From a virus: a stretch of 40,245 bases of DNA. Shown here piece after piece: positions 16,611-24,625 of this stretch. Where the stretch lies: positions 1-40,245 of IMG/VR virus record IMGVR_UViG_3300025322_000075; one strand, 5' to 3'. The stretch's first letter is position 1, and the number at the start of each line of letters is the position of its first letter. Position numbers and translations under genes: made by a program. The notes below the pieces were generated by a model. The model did no database searches. It worked only from the letters and a program-made list of their open reading frames with translations, and was not told the DNA's origin.

Positions 16611-17545
16611 TTCAAAGCCTCCAGGTAAGATGCCATTGTTTCTTTTCCCTTGAAACGTGCGACATATGCAGGGTGTGGTAATTCATAGTGGGCACGTTGG
16701 CCGAGAAAATCTCGCGCCACGTTGCCCAGCGCCACAACCTGTCCATTAAAACCTTTAAGAAATTGCGACAATTGCCGTTGGTGTTCCTCATTAGGGACCT
16801 TCACTGAATTAACGTTAGTCCACATGCAGCGTTCTTCCCCTATACCGACCTCCTCGAGCCCTTGAGCCATCGTTGCAGACGCACCAATGTACGAAAACCA
16901 AGGCCACCCAAGATGATGGCCGCGGCTATTAGCAACGTCACCAACGAAGAGATAATCAGCAAAACGAGTACCAACATAATCCTGAAAAGGGTGCGTAGCT
17001 TCCATAAAAGCCAACGACAATACCTGGTCATAAAGATTTGAGCACGTCGCCGCAAGATGTCCGCCCTGAAGATCAAGGTTGTAAGCACGCCAGTCTCTCC
17101 TATGTGAATTTTGCTGGTACAGTTTAACGTACCAATCGTGCAGTTGCTTAATCTTTTCATCTGACGCGTACATTTCCTCACGTTCTTTTGAGGAAGCTAA
17201 GTGGGCGCTGGCCTGCACGTCCCTATCAGCCCTGTGCGTTATACAATATAATACACCATATCGTAAAGCCACACGGTCAAGTAAACGTCTCATGAGAGGG
17301 AACTTGCTACCTTCACGATAGACGCCGGCATACACGTACTCTGACGGCCACCACCGGTCAAGTATGGCTAATGTTGCGTTATGCCTGGTGGCCCAACGAA
17401 AAGCTGCGAGGTGGTAAAGGTCCATTTTCCCAGGCCACCGATATGTTAAGTGCAGTGACCTGGAATGAGGGACCAATTGACGCAGGGCATCCACTATGGT
17501 GGACTTCCCAGTAACGTCACAACCGTCTACAACTATTATTGGCAT
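16607..17545 (-). CDS. Deoxynucleotide kinase fused to a uracil-DNA-glycosylase-like domain
   Basis: 312 residues from ATG 17545 (GAGGGACCT upstream). The N-terminal ~175 residues are a thymidylate-kinase-type P-loop domain: VVDGCDVTGKST (residues 5-16), LDRWWPSEYVY and an Arg-rich lid-like stretch. Residues ~190-300 follow the UDG-superfamily layout: FVGDVANSRG in place of GEAPG, a Trp-Pro-Trp/Phe-Ser-Tyr-Ile-Gly segment, WTNVNS, VVALGNVARDFL and ELPHPAYVARF, the last like the HP motif. The catalytic first motif is degenerate. The kinase part probably makes dNDPs from the product of the neighbouring synthase. The second domain may bind or test the base. Fusion and fold are by motif; activity unproven. 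Confidence 0.8.
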   Translation of the reverse strand: MPIIVVDGCDVTGKSTIVDALRQLVPHSRSLHLTYRWPGKMDLYHLAAFRWATRHNATLAILDRWWPSEYVYAGVYREGSKFPLMRRLLDRVALRYGVLYCITHRADRDVQASAHLASSKEREEMYASDEKIKQLHDWYVKLYQQNSHRRDWRAYNLDLQGGHLAATCSNLYDQVLSLAFMEATHPFQDYVGTRFADYLFVGDVANSRGHHLGWPWFSYIGASATMAQGLEEVGIGEERCMWTNVNSVKVPNEEHQRQLSQFLKGFNGQVVALGNVARDFLGQRAHYELPHPAYVARFKGKETMASYLEALK

Positions 17546-17925
17546 AGGTCCCTCAGATCTGGTGGCTTCCACCCCTTCGGTTTCTTTACATCCCAGAGAG
17601 TGCCCCGCTTGCTTTCTGTCTCTGAGCGAACCTTCTTTTTCTCCATGTTCGCCTCATGAACCCTCTTGAAGGCCTCAGCCTGCCGTGAGGCAGAGAAGCC
17701 CATAAGGTGTAACGTTCCCGAGGCCACGTAGATGAGGTCGATCATGGCATCTAGCGATCCTTCCAGGTCGCAATCTTCCTGCGCCTTTTCCCACTCCCTC
17801 AATTCTTCGCGAAGAAACAGAAGACGGGTAACGTACATGAAGTGCGGCAAAAGCTCAGGCTTCTTACGGTGCCAGTGCAGGCTGTAGTGCTTATGAAACT
17901 CAGTTACTTTCTTGAAGACGTTCAT
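17536..17925 (-). CDS. MazG-like nucleotide pyrophosphohydrolase
   Basis: 129 residues from ATG 17925, with TTGGAGGGACC before it and an ATGA overlap with the methyltransferase stop. Has the MazG pattern: EELREWEKA then EGSLDAMIDLIYVASGTLHLMG (EExxE ... DxxxD acidic metal-binding helix), and a C-terminal DVKKPKGWKPPDL typical of phage MazG. Would hydrolyse unwanted dNTPs or NTPs such as dUTP. Together with the deaminase, synthase and kinase it forms a nucleotide-pool cluster. Confidence 0.85.
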   Translation of the reverse strand: MNVFKKVTEFHKHYSLHWHRKKPELLPHFMYVTRLLFLREELREWEKAQEDCDLEGSLDAMIDLIYVASGTLHLMGFSASRQAEAFKRVHEANMEKKKVRSETESKRGTLWDVKKPKGWKPPDLRDLCQ

Positions 17926-18770
17926 GCAAGGTCCCTCCAATCACGGTGCTGGGACCAGGGTTCTTCGACATGCTCCAATAGCCCATCCTGTGCAATGCTC
18001 GGTGAACACACCCAGAGAGCGTTACGGCTCAATTCCGGATATAATGGCGCTAGCATGATCGATAAAAGATTACTGTCGTAATATTCTGACAGCTTATGGA
18101 AAATGGTCTGCTCTTCAGGGAGCATCTCATGGACGTAGTCACGCTGGGAGGCGAAGGTGCCATAGTTACGCTCAACGTGCCAACCTGTCTCGGCAAGAAT
18201 GGCTGCAAGAGCCTGGTATTTCGTCTCGTTCACATGGTTCGCAGCCGCCTCACCGTTCCAGTTCGGGGTGGAAAAGAACATGGTCCCACCTGGCGCAATG
18301 ACTTCACGCAGGGTCTCTAGCATCTTACGAGCGATGCGCGGGTGCATATGTTCGAAGACTTCGTAACAGACGATGAAGTTCGGTAACCATGGCAGCCGCT
18401 TCTCTGGCGCCGCTGTTGATGAAATGGAGAGTTCAGCCGCATCGCATTGCCCCTTGACGTGGACCTCAAGTTTCTCGTTGGCGGCCGCGGTAGCTACCAT
18501 CTCAGGCAGCTCCAGAACGTTCATGTCCACGCCACAATACTTGGCGCCCGTCATGCGGTTAGCGTAAAGGAGCTTCGCCAGTGGCATCTCCTTACCACAG
18601 CCAACGTCAAGGATCATTGCCGTCTTGTATCGATGCTTTTCATACAGCCGCTTGACGACATGCGACCACCTGAGGCAGTGCGCCAGATAATCTCGATGAA
18701 TGAGAATGCGCTCTTCAGCGGTATCAATGCTGAGGTGTGTTTTATCGTATTCCCTGTTCGGATTAGGCAC
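17922..18770 (-). CDS. Class I SAM-dependent methyltransferase
   Basis: 282 residues from GTG 18770, chosen for the GGAAGAGG site and the 8-bp overlap with the upstream stop; an upstream GTG at 18836 lacks a site and overlaps 74 bp. Motif I ILDVGCGKEM, a GVDMN acidic end of strand 2, and VCYEVFEHMHPRIARKMLETLREVIAPGGTMFFSTPN are typical UbiG/Methyltransf_11-23 features. No DNA-methylase DPPY or ENV motif is present. The substrate (small molecule, nucleotide, sugar or protein) is unknown. Confidence 0.85.
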   Translation of the reverse strand: MPNPNREYDKTHLSIDTAEERILIHRDYLAHCLRWSHVVKRLYEKHRYKTAMILDVGCGKEMPLAKLLYANRMTGAKYCGVDMNVLELPEMVATAAANEKLEVHVKGQCDAAELSISSTAAPEKRLPWLPNFIVCYEVFEHMHPRIARKMLETLREVIAPGGTMFFSTPNWNGEAAANHVNETKYQALAAILAETGWHVERNYGTFASQRDYVHEMLPEEQTIFHKLSEYYDSNLLSIMLAPLYPELSRNALWVCSPSIAQDGLLEHVEEPWSQHRDWRDLA

Positions 18771-19008
18771 TGATGGCCTCTTCCAGTTCTTCAACAGCCT
18801 CGTCAATTTTTGTTGAGCAAGTCTGAAGTTGCTCACAGACGAACTGCAGGTAATCTATTCGTTCATCTTGAGCGTCTGTACGATTCTCTTTCTCTTCAAG
18901 ATCACGAAGTTCATCCCCAAGGGGCCTAGCGATTTTCTCAACGATACCGTTAAGTGTTTCAAGCTGTTTCACTACCTCGAGAAGTTGAGCTTGTTGTGTT
19001 TTGTTCAT
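18763..19008 (-). CDS. Small acidic coiled-coil protein
   Basis: 81 residues from ATG 19008, with ACAGGAGGCGAT ahead; the open frame continues to 19071 but without a site. Predicted continuous helix with heptads (LLEVVKQLETLNGIVEKI, LRDLEEKENRTDAQDE, IDEAVEELEEAIS), net acidic. No domain recognised. Its stop overlaps the methyltransferase start. Confidence 0.75.
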   Translation of the reverse strand: MNKTQQAQLLEVVKQLETLNGIVEKIARPLGDELRDLEEKENRTDAQDERIDYLQFVCEQLQTCSTKIDEAVEELEEAISA

Positions 19009-19082
19009 ATCGCCTCCTGTAAATGGAAAAGGGAGAAGTCTCTCCCCATAGGGAGAGACTCTCCTGCACATTACTTCTGACC

Positions 19083-19370
19083 TTACGCCGTGGCCGCCGC
19101 GGGTTCCTTCGCTTTCTTGGGAGCTGCCGTGGAAGTCTTCTCCACGTACAGCAGGCCCGTGCCCTTGGGACCCAGCGTCTGGGCGTAGAAGGCCACGATG
19201 CGCTCGACCGGTTGCCGGGTCTTCACGACCTTCGTCAACTCAGCTACGAGCTCTTCACGCGCAACACCTTCGGGACCGGCGTCTTGGATGATTTGAATCA
19301 TCTGGCGAGCCTGCGGCGTCAGCTTCTCGTCCTTTGCCACCTCGCGCGCCATCTTCAACTTGAGCAACAT
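19083..19370 (-). CDS. Small winged-helix-like paralogue A
   Basis: 95 residues, AAAGGAGACAACC before ATG. Core: LTPQARQMIQIIQDAG ... VKTRQPVERIVAFYAQTLGPKG, then a Lys/Ala/Pro-rich tail. The core is clearly related to the proteins at 24625-24999 and 25644-25898, which share TRQ-x2-x-RI(V/I)-x-(Y/F)Y at the same place. The pattern of helix, helix, strand ending in G suggests a small winged-helix DNA-binding domain, but I do not recognise a named family. It is the first gene after its own promoter. Confidence 0.8.
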   Translation of the reverse strand: MLLKLKMAREVAKDEKLTPQARQMIQIIQDAGPEGVAREELVAELTKVVKTRQPVERIVAFYAQTLGPKGTGLLYVEKTSTAAPKKAKEPAAATA

Positions 19371-19421
19371 GGTTGTCTCCTTTCTGGGACAGTTAAAGTT
19401 ACTTCACCGTACTACAAAATC

Positions 19422-19450
19422 ATTGTAACATGGCCAAATAAAAATGTACA
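19422..19450 (-). promoter_or_regulatory. Leftward sigma-70-like promoter (family member 5)
   Basis: -35 TGTACA (19445-19450), 17-bp spacer, -10 TACAAT (19422-19427); predicted start ~7 bases on and 45-50 bases before paralogue A. Confidence 0.7.
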
Positions 19451-19483
19451 TAGGCCATTAAAACTCTTTGTCAGTTGAACCAG

Positions 19484-20437
19484 TTAGGCGGGAATCGCCA
19501 AGGCCAACTTGAACGCTTCCTGTTTCTTACGCGCGTTGGGTCCCAGCCACGCAGAGTAGAGGCGGTTGTCTTCACGCGCCCCTGCAAGGTGGTCAAGGCC
19601 GTACGTTACCGTGTTCACTAAGCCCCATGCGGTGCCCTTGGCCGACGGCAGGTCGTGGCCAGGATTCGTGCCAAGCAAGTGCATCCAGTGACCAACGGTC
19701 GTATCAATCGCCAACTCCTTCTCCGTCGCCACCTCCATTGCCGGCTTAAACAACCTGGCAAAGAACATTGACGCCTGTCGCTCGGTGACTTGAATCTTGG
19801 CCAGCAGTCTTGCAGCGTCGGCGTATTCGTGAGAGAGCACGGTCGCCAGCCGCAGGACATCCTTCGCCCGCGCGATAGCGTACTGGTCAAAGCGCGAGTT
19901 ATGGATGTGACGAAACTGCTCAAGGGACGCCGACGCGTTCAGGGCCGAGGTCATAGTGTTCATGCAAACCACCCTGATTGGCGTGTAGAGGATCTTGAGC
20001 GATTGACCCCAGATATGGGGAGAGACGAGCAGCACATAGTTCCTGCTCACGTCCCCATCCAGGTCCAATTCCTCGTTGAAGCGTGCCAGAGCCCAGACGT
20101 AACGTCCACCCTTCAGGGCACCCGCGACCTCCAACTGCATCTCGCTGACGGACGTAAACTCCTTGAAGAAGGCAAAAGCCTCGGAGTTTTGAACTGGAAC
20201 GTAACGTGGGCCACACGGGCCAAAGACGTCCAGCTCATTCAACACGTTACGGCGAGTGAGTGCCCTGAAGTTGTGCACCGTGTCGCCGTTAGGAAGCTTG
20301 ACCTCGAGGGCCTCGACTGACCACGTCAACCCAGCCTTCGTGATCATCTCGACAGGTTCCAGGTCGTGTGAAACAGGGACCCCGAGACCATGCCATGGAA
20401 CATTTCCTGCAAACGCCATCGTTTCAACTTCGTGCAT
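19484..20437 (-). CDS. DUF932 / phage-plasmid TIGR03299-type protein
   Basis: 317 residues, GGAGGTTAT before ATG. Begins HEVETMAFAGNVPWHGLG, the hallmark of the DUF932 family (phage/plasmid-like protein), and includes YVLLVSPH, TPIRVVCMNTM and AWGLVNTVTYGLDH in the expected order. Members are common in phages and plasmids and are usually near replication genes; their function is not known. Length is normal for the family. Stands behind its own promoter. Confidence 0.9.
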   Translation of the reverse strand: MHEVETMAFAGNVPWHGLGVPVSHDLEPVEMITKAGLTWSVEALEVKLPNGDTVHNFRALTRRNVLNELDVFGPCGPRYVPVQNSEAFAFFKEFTSVSEMQLEVAGALKGGRYVWALARFNEELDLDGDVSRNYVLLVSPHIWGQSLKILYTPIRVVCMNTMTSALNASASLEQFRHIHNSRFDQYAIARAKDVLRLATVLSHEYADAARLLAKIQVTERQASMFFARLFKPAMEVATEKELAIDTTVGHWMHLLGTNPGHDLPSAKGTAWGLVNTVTYGLDHLAGAREDNRLYSAWLGPNARKKQEAFKLALAIPA

Positions 20438-20478
20438 ATAACCTCCTGTAAAGAATCACCATTTGTGATTCTAAGAAT

Positions 20479-20507
20479 ATTGTATACCCCCGATGATCAA
20501 AAGTAAA
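20479..20507 (-). promoter_or_regulatory. Leftward sigma-70-like promoter (family member 4)
   Basis: -35 TTTACT (20502-20507), 17-bp spacer beginning TTTGA, -10 TACAAT (20479-20484) preceded by GGGGGTA. Nearly identical to the promoter at 10148-10176. Precedes the DUF932 gene. Confidence 0.75.
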
Positions 20508-20516
20508 CAAGCGGAA

Positions 20517-22757
20517 TTAAATTAGATCTGACTCAGGTTCGGAATGCTTTCGCTCTTTATTGTAAAGATCGATAACATCAAGAGGGCTTTCAGAGTAAAG
20601 GTTTGGTTGAAGGACAACGAAATTTGCCTTCTTAAAAAGAGTTACACCTCGATAATGGTAAGGGTATTCCAGATAAGGAAAAACTTGTGAGCCAAAAGTA
20701 GCGCGCAAATGTTCCATAACCTCTTCATGACGCGGAACAATTATACCATTTGCTTTAAGCACTTTAAAGAATTCAGATTCCTTAAAGATGTTATACTTGA
20801 GCTCTCCTTCCTTTATCAAGACCTCGATCTCTACAAGCCACCTATTATGTGAGCGTTGAATTACAGACGTTTTTGCTAGGGTCATGGGTGGAATTGCCTT
20901 AGCGTTCCAATCGCCAATCGTATAGTTCTTGAGATACCAGAATAAAACGTCCATGTTCTTTTCAAACCAATCAGCCAAGTATACATAATAGTTAATAGGT
21001 TTTGGGGCAACTGGCACGCACCTGGCGATATAGAACCGCCGGTCGTCAGCCACGAGGTGAACTGGTCGTTCCTGGTTCGTAAGAGCAAAGATGTGGGTGT
21101 GATTGCTTACCTGGTACGATGGAACGTACTTCTCGCTGACTGTCGTAGTTGGGTCGGCAATGAAGCCCTTAACGTGGTCAAGGAACTCGTGCTTGTTAAA
21201 GTCAGTAAACTCGTTAAGCACAAGTAATGTCTTACAGGCGAAGAGTGAATTGTAGCCAGAAAGGATGATGTCTGGCTCAACCACACAATAGTTGTTGAAA
21301 CCTACAATGCTTCCGAAGTTGTTAAAGATCAAGCTTTTACCGACACCTTGCTTGCCTTGAATGAGGAAGACTGAAGTCGGCCTATTTCGAGGATTTTGGA
21401 CAAGGTTAGCAAGGCGTCTAATGAATTCAAGCCGGTCTTCTGGGTTCAATAGCCATTCAAGGTGTTCAAGGAACGGTGAAACGTCGCCCTCGCGCGGTTC
21501 TAACTTGCCCGGTGTCCATCTATTGTAGGAATGTCTTCCATGTTCTTTACTGAAATAGAGCCGCGGCTGGTCTGGTTCATAAGCAAATTCATCAAAAATT
21601 CGCGCCTCAGAGTTTGGGCCCTCAATAAGGTACTGGCTTGGTAACAGACCAAACCGGGACTTCGTGAACCGTCGAAAATGATCATCATACTGTGACTGTG
21701 AGAGTGAACGACCAGTAGTAAAGTGCACGTAGTTGACTGAGTGTTGGATAAAGACCTTAACATAAAACTCGCGAAGATCTTCCGCCTTGGTAATGCACGT
21801 GAAGGCGACGTTGGCGACGCCCATAAAGGGACGGGCCTCGGCATAAAGTCGCCGTACCAGTGAAAGGTATTCAGGAAGTGGGTCAGCAAGATCCCACTTT
21901 GGGTAACCTTCAACGATCATTCGTGGTAAGTGAACGATCTTGATACTATTGACGATAGGGCTTAGTGAGCGTGCCCAGCTTTCCGCGTTCTCTTTCCAAT
22001 TGGCGTCAGCGTCTGGCCAGATTACTACGTCACGACCACGCAAGGGCAGGAAGTCGGTACGATTAAATCCCTGCAGCCCTCCCATTGGGGAGATAAGCGG
22101 CTGATTAGGGAAATGTGGAATGCCCGCATCACACGTCTTTTCTCCCTCGACGATAATAACCGGCCCTTCTTTATTGAGTGACGGGAGGTTGTAAAACTGA
22201 CGTAGGGCGATTCCCTTGTGAAGCCATTGCGCCAACCCGTCCTTCATGAAGTAGAAGGTTGGGATAAACTTTTTGGCTGGCTTCCCTAGCGCACCATTGG
22301 GACGTATCTCCTCGAACCGCGTAACCGTACCGAGTAAGTGTCCCTGACGCGCACGGTATTCATGGATTTTAACGAATTGAAAACCTTCAGGAGTTGACGG
22401 CCGTGGTGGTTTCTCATCAGTCGCCGTCAGGTTCTCAAACTCACGTTCCCTGGCAGCTGCCGCTACAGTGGTTGCCGCAAGCCGAGCCTGTTCAGTACTT
22501 ACCTTGATAGGCCATAGGCCTTTTTGGCGAAGTTTCTCGATGAGAAGGTCCTGGTTGTCGCAAGCCGCGTGACACTTAACGAGAACCTTGCCGTCGGCCG
22601 CTAACGTAACGTGCATCGACGCCTGCTTGTCGTCGTGCCCGGGACAATGGCCTTGCCACTCTGGTGAAGTCCCCTGAGCCCTGATGTGCTGAAGAAACTG
22701 ATGAAGTGAAACCCCTGAAGAAACAACTGGTCCTGAACCGTCTTGCGCGGTCGCCAT
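20517..22757 (-). CDS. Primase-helicase (zinc + Toprim-like + D5/DUF5906-type helicase)
   Basis: 746 residues from ATG 22757, where AGGGGG is well placed; a TTG at 22781 is weaker. N-terminus has a CHC2-like zinc binder (CPGHDDKQASMHV ... VKCHAACDN, residues ~38-66). Residues ~200-255 hold Toprim-like VEGEKTCD and PDADAN. The C-terminal half is an SF3-like helicase: FLIQGKQGVGKS (Walker A at 468-475), LLVLNEF (Walker B) and IFALTNQERPV. It would unwind DNA and lay primers for the Pol A enzyme. Domain order and length fit phage primase-helicases with a DUF5906-type motor. Confidence 0.9.
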   Translation of the reverse strand: MATAQDGSGPVVSSGVSLHQFLQHIRAQGTSPEWQGHCPGHDDKQASMHVTLAADGKVLVKCHAACDNQDLLIEKLRQKGLWPIKVSTEQARLAATTVAAAAREREFENLTATDEKPPRPSTPEGFQFVKIHEYRARQGHLLGTVTRFEEIRPNGALGKPAKKFIPTFYFMKDGLAQWLHKGIALRQFYNLPSLNKEGPVIIVEGEKTCDAGIPHFPNQPLISPMGGLQGFNRTDFLPLRGRDVVIWPDADANWKENAESWARSLSPIVNSIKIVHLPRMIVEGYPKWDLADPLPEYLSLVRRLYAEARPFMGVANVAFTCITKAEDLREFYVKVFIQHSVNYVHFTTGRSLSQSQYDDHFRRFTKSRFGLLPSQYLIEGPNSEARIFDEFAYEPDQPRLYFSKEHGRHSYNRWTPGKLEPREGDVSPFLEHLEWLLNPEDRLEFIRRLANLVQNPRNRPTSVFLIQGKQGVGKSLIFNNFGSIVGFNNYCVVEPDIILSGYNSLFACKTLLVLNEFTDFNKHEFLDHVKGFIADPTTTVSEKYVPSYQVSNHTHIFALTNQERPVHLVADDRRFYIARCVPVAPKPINYYVYLADWFEKNMDVLFWYLKNYTIGDWNAKAIPPMTLAKTSVIQRSHNRWLVEIEVLIKEGELKYNIFKESEFFKVLKANGIIVPRHEEVMEHLRATFGSQVFPYLEYPYHYRGVTLFKKANFVVLQPNLYSESPLDVIDLYNKERKHSEPESDLI

Positions 22758-22819
22758 TAAGCCCCCTACCAAGTTGATCAATAATAGGTGCGCCTTATAA
22801 AACCATGGCGCGAAATATT

Positions 22820-22848
22820 ATTGTATCACGGCTAAATTAAAATGTAAA
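22820..22848 (-). promoter_or_regulatory. Leftward sigma-70-like promoter (family member 3)
   Basis: -35 TTTACA (22843-22848), 17-bp spacer, -10 TACAAT (22820-22825). Lies about 60 bases before the primase-helicase start. Confidence 0.72.
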
Positions 22849-22864
22849 ATCCATTTTATCAGCC

Positions 22865-23071
22865 TTACTTGTGAATCTTCCGTGGCGCCCCATGGCGGAT
22901 GATTGTAGTAAACAAGGTCGCTGAAACGTGCGCTACCACGCCTTTCTTGGTGCTAATGATGTCGCAACCTGGCCACTTATTTGTTATGACCGTAGCCACA
23001 GCGTCCAAGGTTGCAGCACGTTCAGTGGTTCGTCTTCGCTTATTTGTTGATGTGTAGAAAAATTCTCTCAC
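22865..23071 (-). CDS. Small basic hypothetical protein
   Basis: 68 residues from GTG 23071 with AAGGACTAAA upstream, just after the stop of the preceding gene. Basic N-terminus (NKRRRTTERAATLDAVATVI) and a middle with VVAHVSATLFTTIIRHG. No domain recognised. Confidence 0.65.
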   Translation of the reverse strand: MREFFYTSTNKRRRTTERAATLDAVATVITNKWPGCDIISTKKGVVAHVSATLFTTIIRHGAPRKIHK

Positions 23072-23072
23072 T

Positions 23073-23279
23073 TTAGTCCTTATAAATTGTTCGTTGACAC
23101 CACTCCAGGATTACTGGCGCGTCGTTATGTAGGCTGATAAGTGCACGACACCCGGTGCCTGGACCTCGCTCCAGGGCTGGCGCTGGTGTTGCCGGCTTAA
23201 AGGCAAGCCAGACCCCGAACCCCAGAGCAATCACTGGGTATAGCCAGCGCTTTACTTCACCTCTTCGCCTAAGTCTCAT
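23073..23279 (-). CDS. Small membrane protein
   Basis: 68 residues from ATG 23279, preferred over the upstream start because GGTGGAG precedes it and it forms ATGA with the upstream stop. Basic N-terminus (RLRRRGEVKR), one hydrophobic helix (WLYPVIALGFGVWLAF), Pro/Ala linker and a C-terminal part with two Cys. Probably an inner-membrane protein with its C-terminus outside. Role unknown. Confidence 0.65.
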   Translation of the reverse strand: MRLRRRGEVKRWLYPVIALGFGVWLAFKPATPAPALERGPGTGCRALISLHNDAPVILEWCQRTIYKD

Positions 23280-23467
23280 TCGAACTCCACCACAACCATT
23301 ACCTTGCGTGGCGTTAGCCCAGGGACGGCTGCCTTCTGGAGGTAGATGCAATCCACCGGCGGCTGCACACCAGCCACGTCCCGTGAGTTTGGTAACCCAT
23401 CCGCCTCGTAGCGGTTGGTGTTCTTGGTCTCTTTCACCCAGTGCATGGGTATCCTGATGCTTGTCAT
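23276..23467 (-). CDS. Small hypothetical protein
   Basis: 63 residues. Contains MTSIRIPMHWVKETKNTN and VDCIYLQKAAV ... KVMVVVEFE; beta-rich look. ATG at 23467 follows AGGAGACTAAC. No domain recognised; its stop overlaps the next gene start. Confidence 0.65.
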   Translation of the reverse strand: MTSIRIPMHWVKETKNTNRYEADGLPNSRDVAGVQPPVDCIYLQKAAVPGLTPRKVMVVVEFE

Positions 23468-23468
23468 G

Positions 23469-23690
23469 TTAGTCTCCTAAAAGTTTCTCCAACTCCTGAA
23501 TAGGGCAACTAAAGTGCACAGTGCCCTGCTTGATTGGTCGGTGATACGGTGTTGCATTGACGAACCATTCGCCATGGCAGATGACGCAGAAGCGATACTC
23601 CTGGCCCCGTTGTTTGGTACCAGGGTGCTTCCACCTTGCTTGAGTGGCTCGCTCGATTAGCTCCTCGATGGCTTGCCTGGCAATCATCAT
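23469..23690 (-). CDS. Small Cys/His protein
   Basis: 73 residues starting MMIARQAIEELIERATQARW, then CVICHGEW with further His and Cys (YHRP, HFSC): a possible single zinc site. A frame-shifted overlapping ORF on the same strand is less likely. Function unknown. Confidence 0.6.
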   Translation of the reverse strand: MMIARQAIEELIERATQARWKHPGTKQRGQEYRFCVICHGEWFVNATPYHRPIKQGTVHFSCPIQELEKLLGD

Positions 23691-23697
23691 AGGTCAC

Positions 23698-23790
23698 CTA
23701 TATAGGAAGAACTTGGAGAATAACGAAGATCAGAATTACAATTCCCACGACCTTCAACACGAACCATCCACGGATTTCAAACATTTTCAT
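23698..23790 (-). CDS. 30-aa membrane micropeptide
   Basis: ATG at 23790 with AGGGAGATGACGA ahead. Peptide is MKMFEIRGWF followed by VLKVVGIVILIFVILQVLPI: one transmembrane helix of ~20 residues ending almost at the C-terminus. Sits in the gap between the Cys/His protein and the acidic ORF. Very short; supported by start signal, hydrophobicity and fit. Confidence 0.55.
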   Translation of the reverse strand: MKMFEIRGWFVLKVVGIVILIFVILQVLPI

Positions 23791-23801
23791 TCGTCATCTC
23801 C

Positions 23802-23972
23802 CTAGCTCTTACGCACGATCACCAGATTATCCTCAAGGTGCTTTTCAACGTCAACTTCAAGGTCAAGCACCTCCTCAAGTTCCTCATCGGTAAGGTCCAC
23901 TTCACTAATGAGTTCTTGAACTGAGAATTCCTTGCTGATACTTCCATGGTCAACTAGAACGTACTTTCTCAC
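23802..23972 (-). CDS. Small acidic protein, 56 aa
   Basis: GTG at 23972 with ATAGGAGCCTATC ahead. Begins MRKYVLVDHGSISKEFSVQE and then runs acidic (VDLTDEELEEVLDLEVDVEK). Ends 11 bp before the next gene start region. No family recognised; acidity recalls DNA-mimic inhibitors, but that is only speculation. Confidence 0.6.
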   Translation of the reverse strand: MRKYVLVDHGSISKEFSVQELISEVDLTDEELEEVLDLEVDVEKHLEDNLVIVRKS

Positions 23973-24080
23973 GATAGGCTCCTATAAATGTACGCGCCCG
24001 GCGCCAGGCCCCTCCCCAGGTGAGGTAAGGGCACTGGCACCAGAGGCGCACGGTTAACGTCACGAGGACTAGTAGTTTCA

Positions 24081-24407
24081 CTAGTCTATCTTGGTCTCGT
24101 CGAGCTTGTGCTGCCCGCACCAGTCAGCCTTGAACACGACCGGCCAACCAAGGGCGCCATCGGGCGATGGTGCCCTGCGCCGGCACCGCCCGACCTCACC
24201 TGCCTTGAGTGCGAACCACATGCACGTCTGACAGAGTAGGCCAGCGCTCCTATGCGCCCACGGATCAGCCTTCCGCGGTGGGTTCCACACCGGCTGCTGA
24301 GGCGATGGATGAATCTCGGTGACAATCTCAGGCTGCTTGTCGCCGTTTTTCACGTAGTGCCGCGGGTGCTTGTAGTGCATCTTACGTTTACGGTTATGCT
24401 TCTTCAT
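24081..24407 (-). CDS. Cys-rich phage protein
   Basis: 108 residues, AAAGGAGAGTCGT before ATG. Very basic N-terminus (KKHNRKRKMHYKHPRH), then CQTCMWFAL ... GRCRRRAP ... GWPVVFKADWCGQHKLD. The four Cys and the Gly-Trp-Pro-Val/Trp-Cys-Gly-x-His pattern occur in a common small phage family of unknown function; likely zinc or Fe-S binding. Confidence 0.75.
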   Translation of the reverse strand: MKKHNRKRKMHYKHPRHYVKNGDKQPEIVTEIHPSPQQPVWNPPRKADPWAHRSAGLLCQTCMWFALKAGEVGRCRRRAPSPDGALGWPVVFKADWCGQHKLDETKID

Positions 24408-24418
24408 ACGACTCTCCT

Positions 24419-24625
24419 TTAATGGTTAAAGAACCCATGCCCTGGTACGCGCACAAACGAGGTGTCGTCTACTAGCATCCTCGCTACCTCGAACGTGGAC
24501 ACTTCAAACTCTGCGAGAATGACCGCCTTACGACCCCACACCCTTCCTTTATCAAGGTCATGGTCCGTGAGGAAGACGCGGTGGAACTCGGGCCCCGGCT
24601 CAGTGACCTCCACAAGGTAGAACAC
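24419..24625 (-). CDS. Small hypothetical protein, 68 aa
   Basis: GTG at 24625 overlaps the stop of paralogue B (TAGTG). Begins VFYLVEVTEPGPEFHRVF and includes LVDDTSFVRVPGHGF. The longer open frame up to 24715 runs back over paralogue B and is less likely. No domain recognised; strands and charged residues suggest a small beta fold. Confidence 0.6.
   Translation of the reverse strand: MFYLVEVTEPGPEFHRVFLTDHDLDKGRVWGRKAVILAEFEVSTFEVARMLVDDTSFVRVPGHGFFNH

Noticed and set aside
16840-17181. Alternative minus ORF inside the kinase-UDG gene
   Set aside because: Shifted frame within a gene with clear kinase and UDG-like motifs on the same strand.
18837-19080. Plus ORFs opposite the coiled-coil gene
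   Set aside because: No start signal, and the minus gene with GGAGG is clearly better.
21500-21913. Minus ORF within the primase-helicase
   Set aside because: Overlaps a well-supported gene in another frame, with no domain or start signal.
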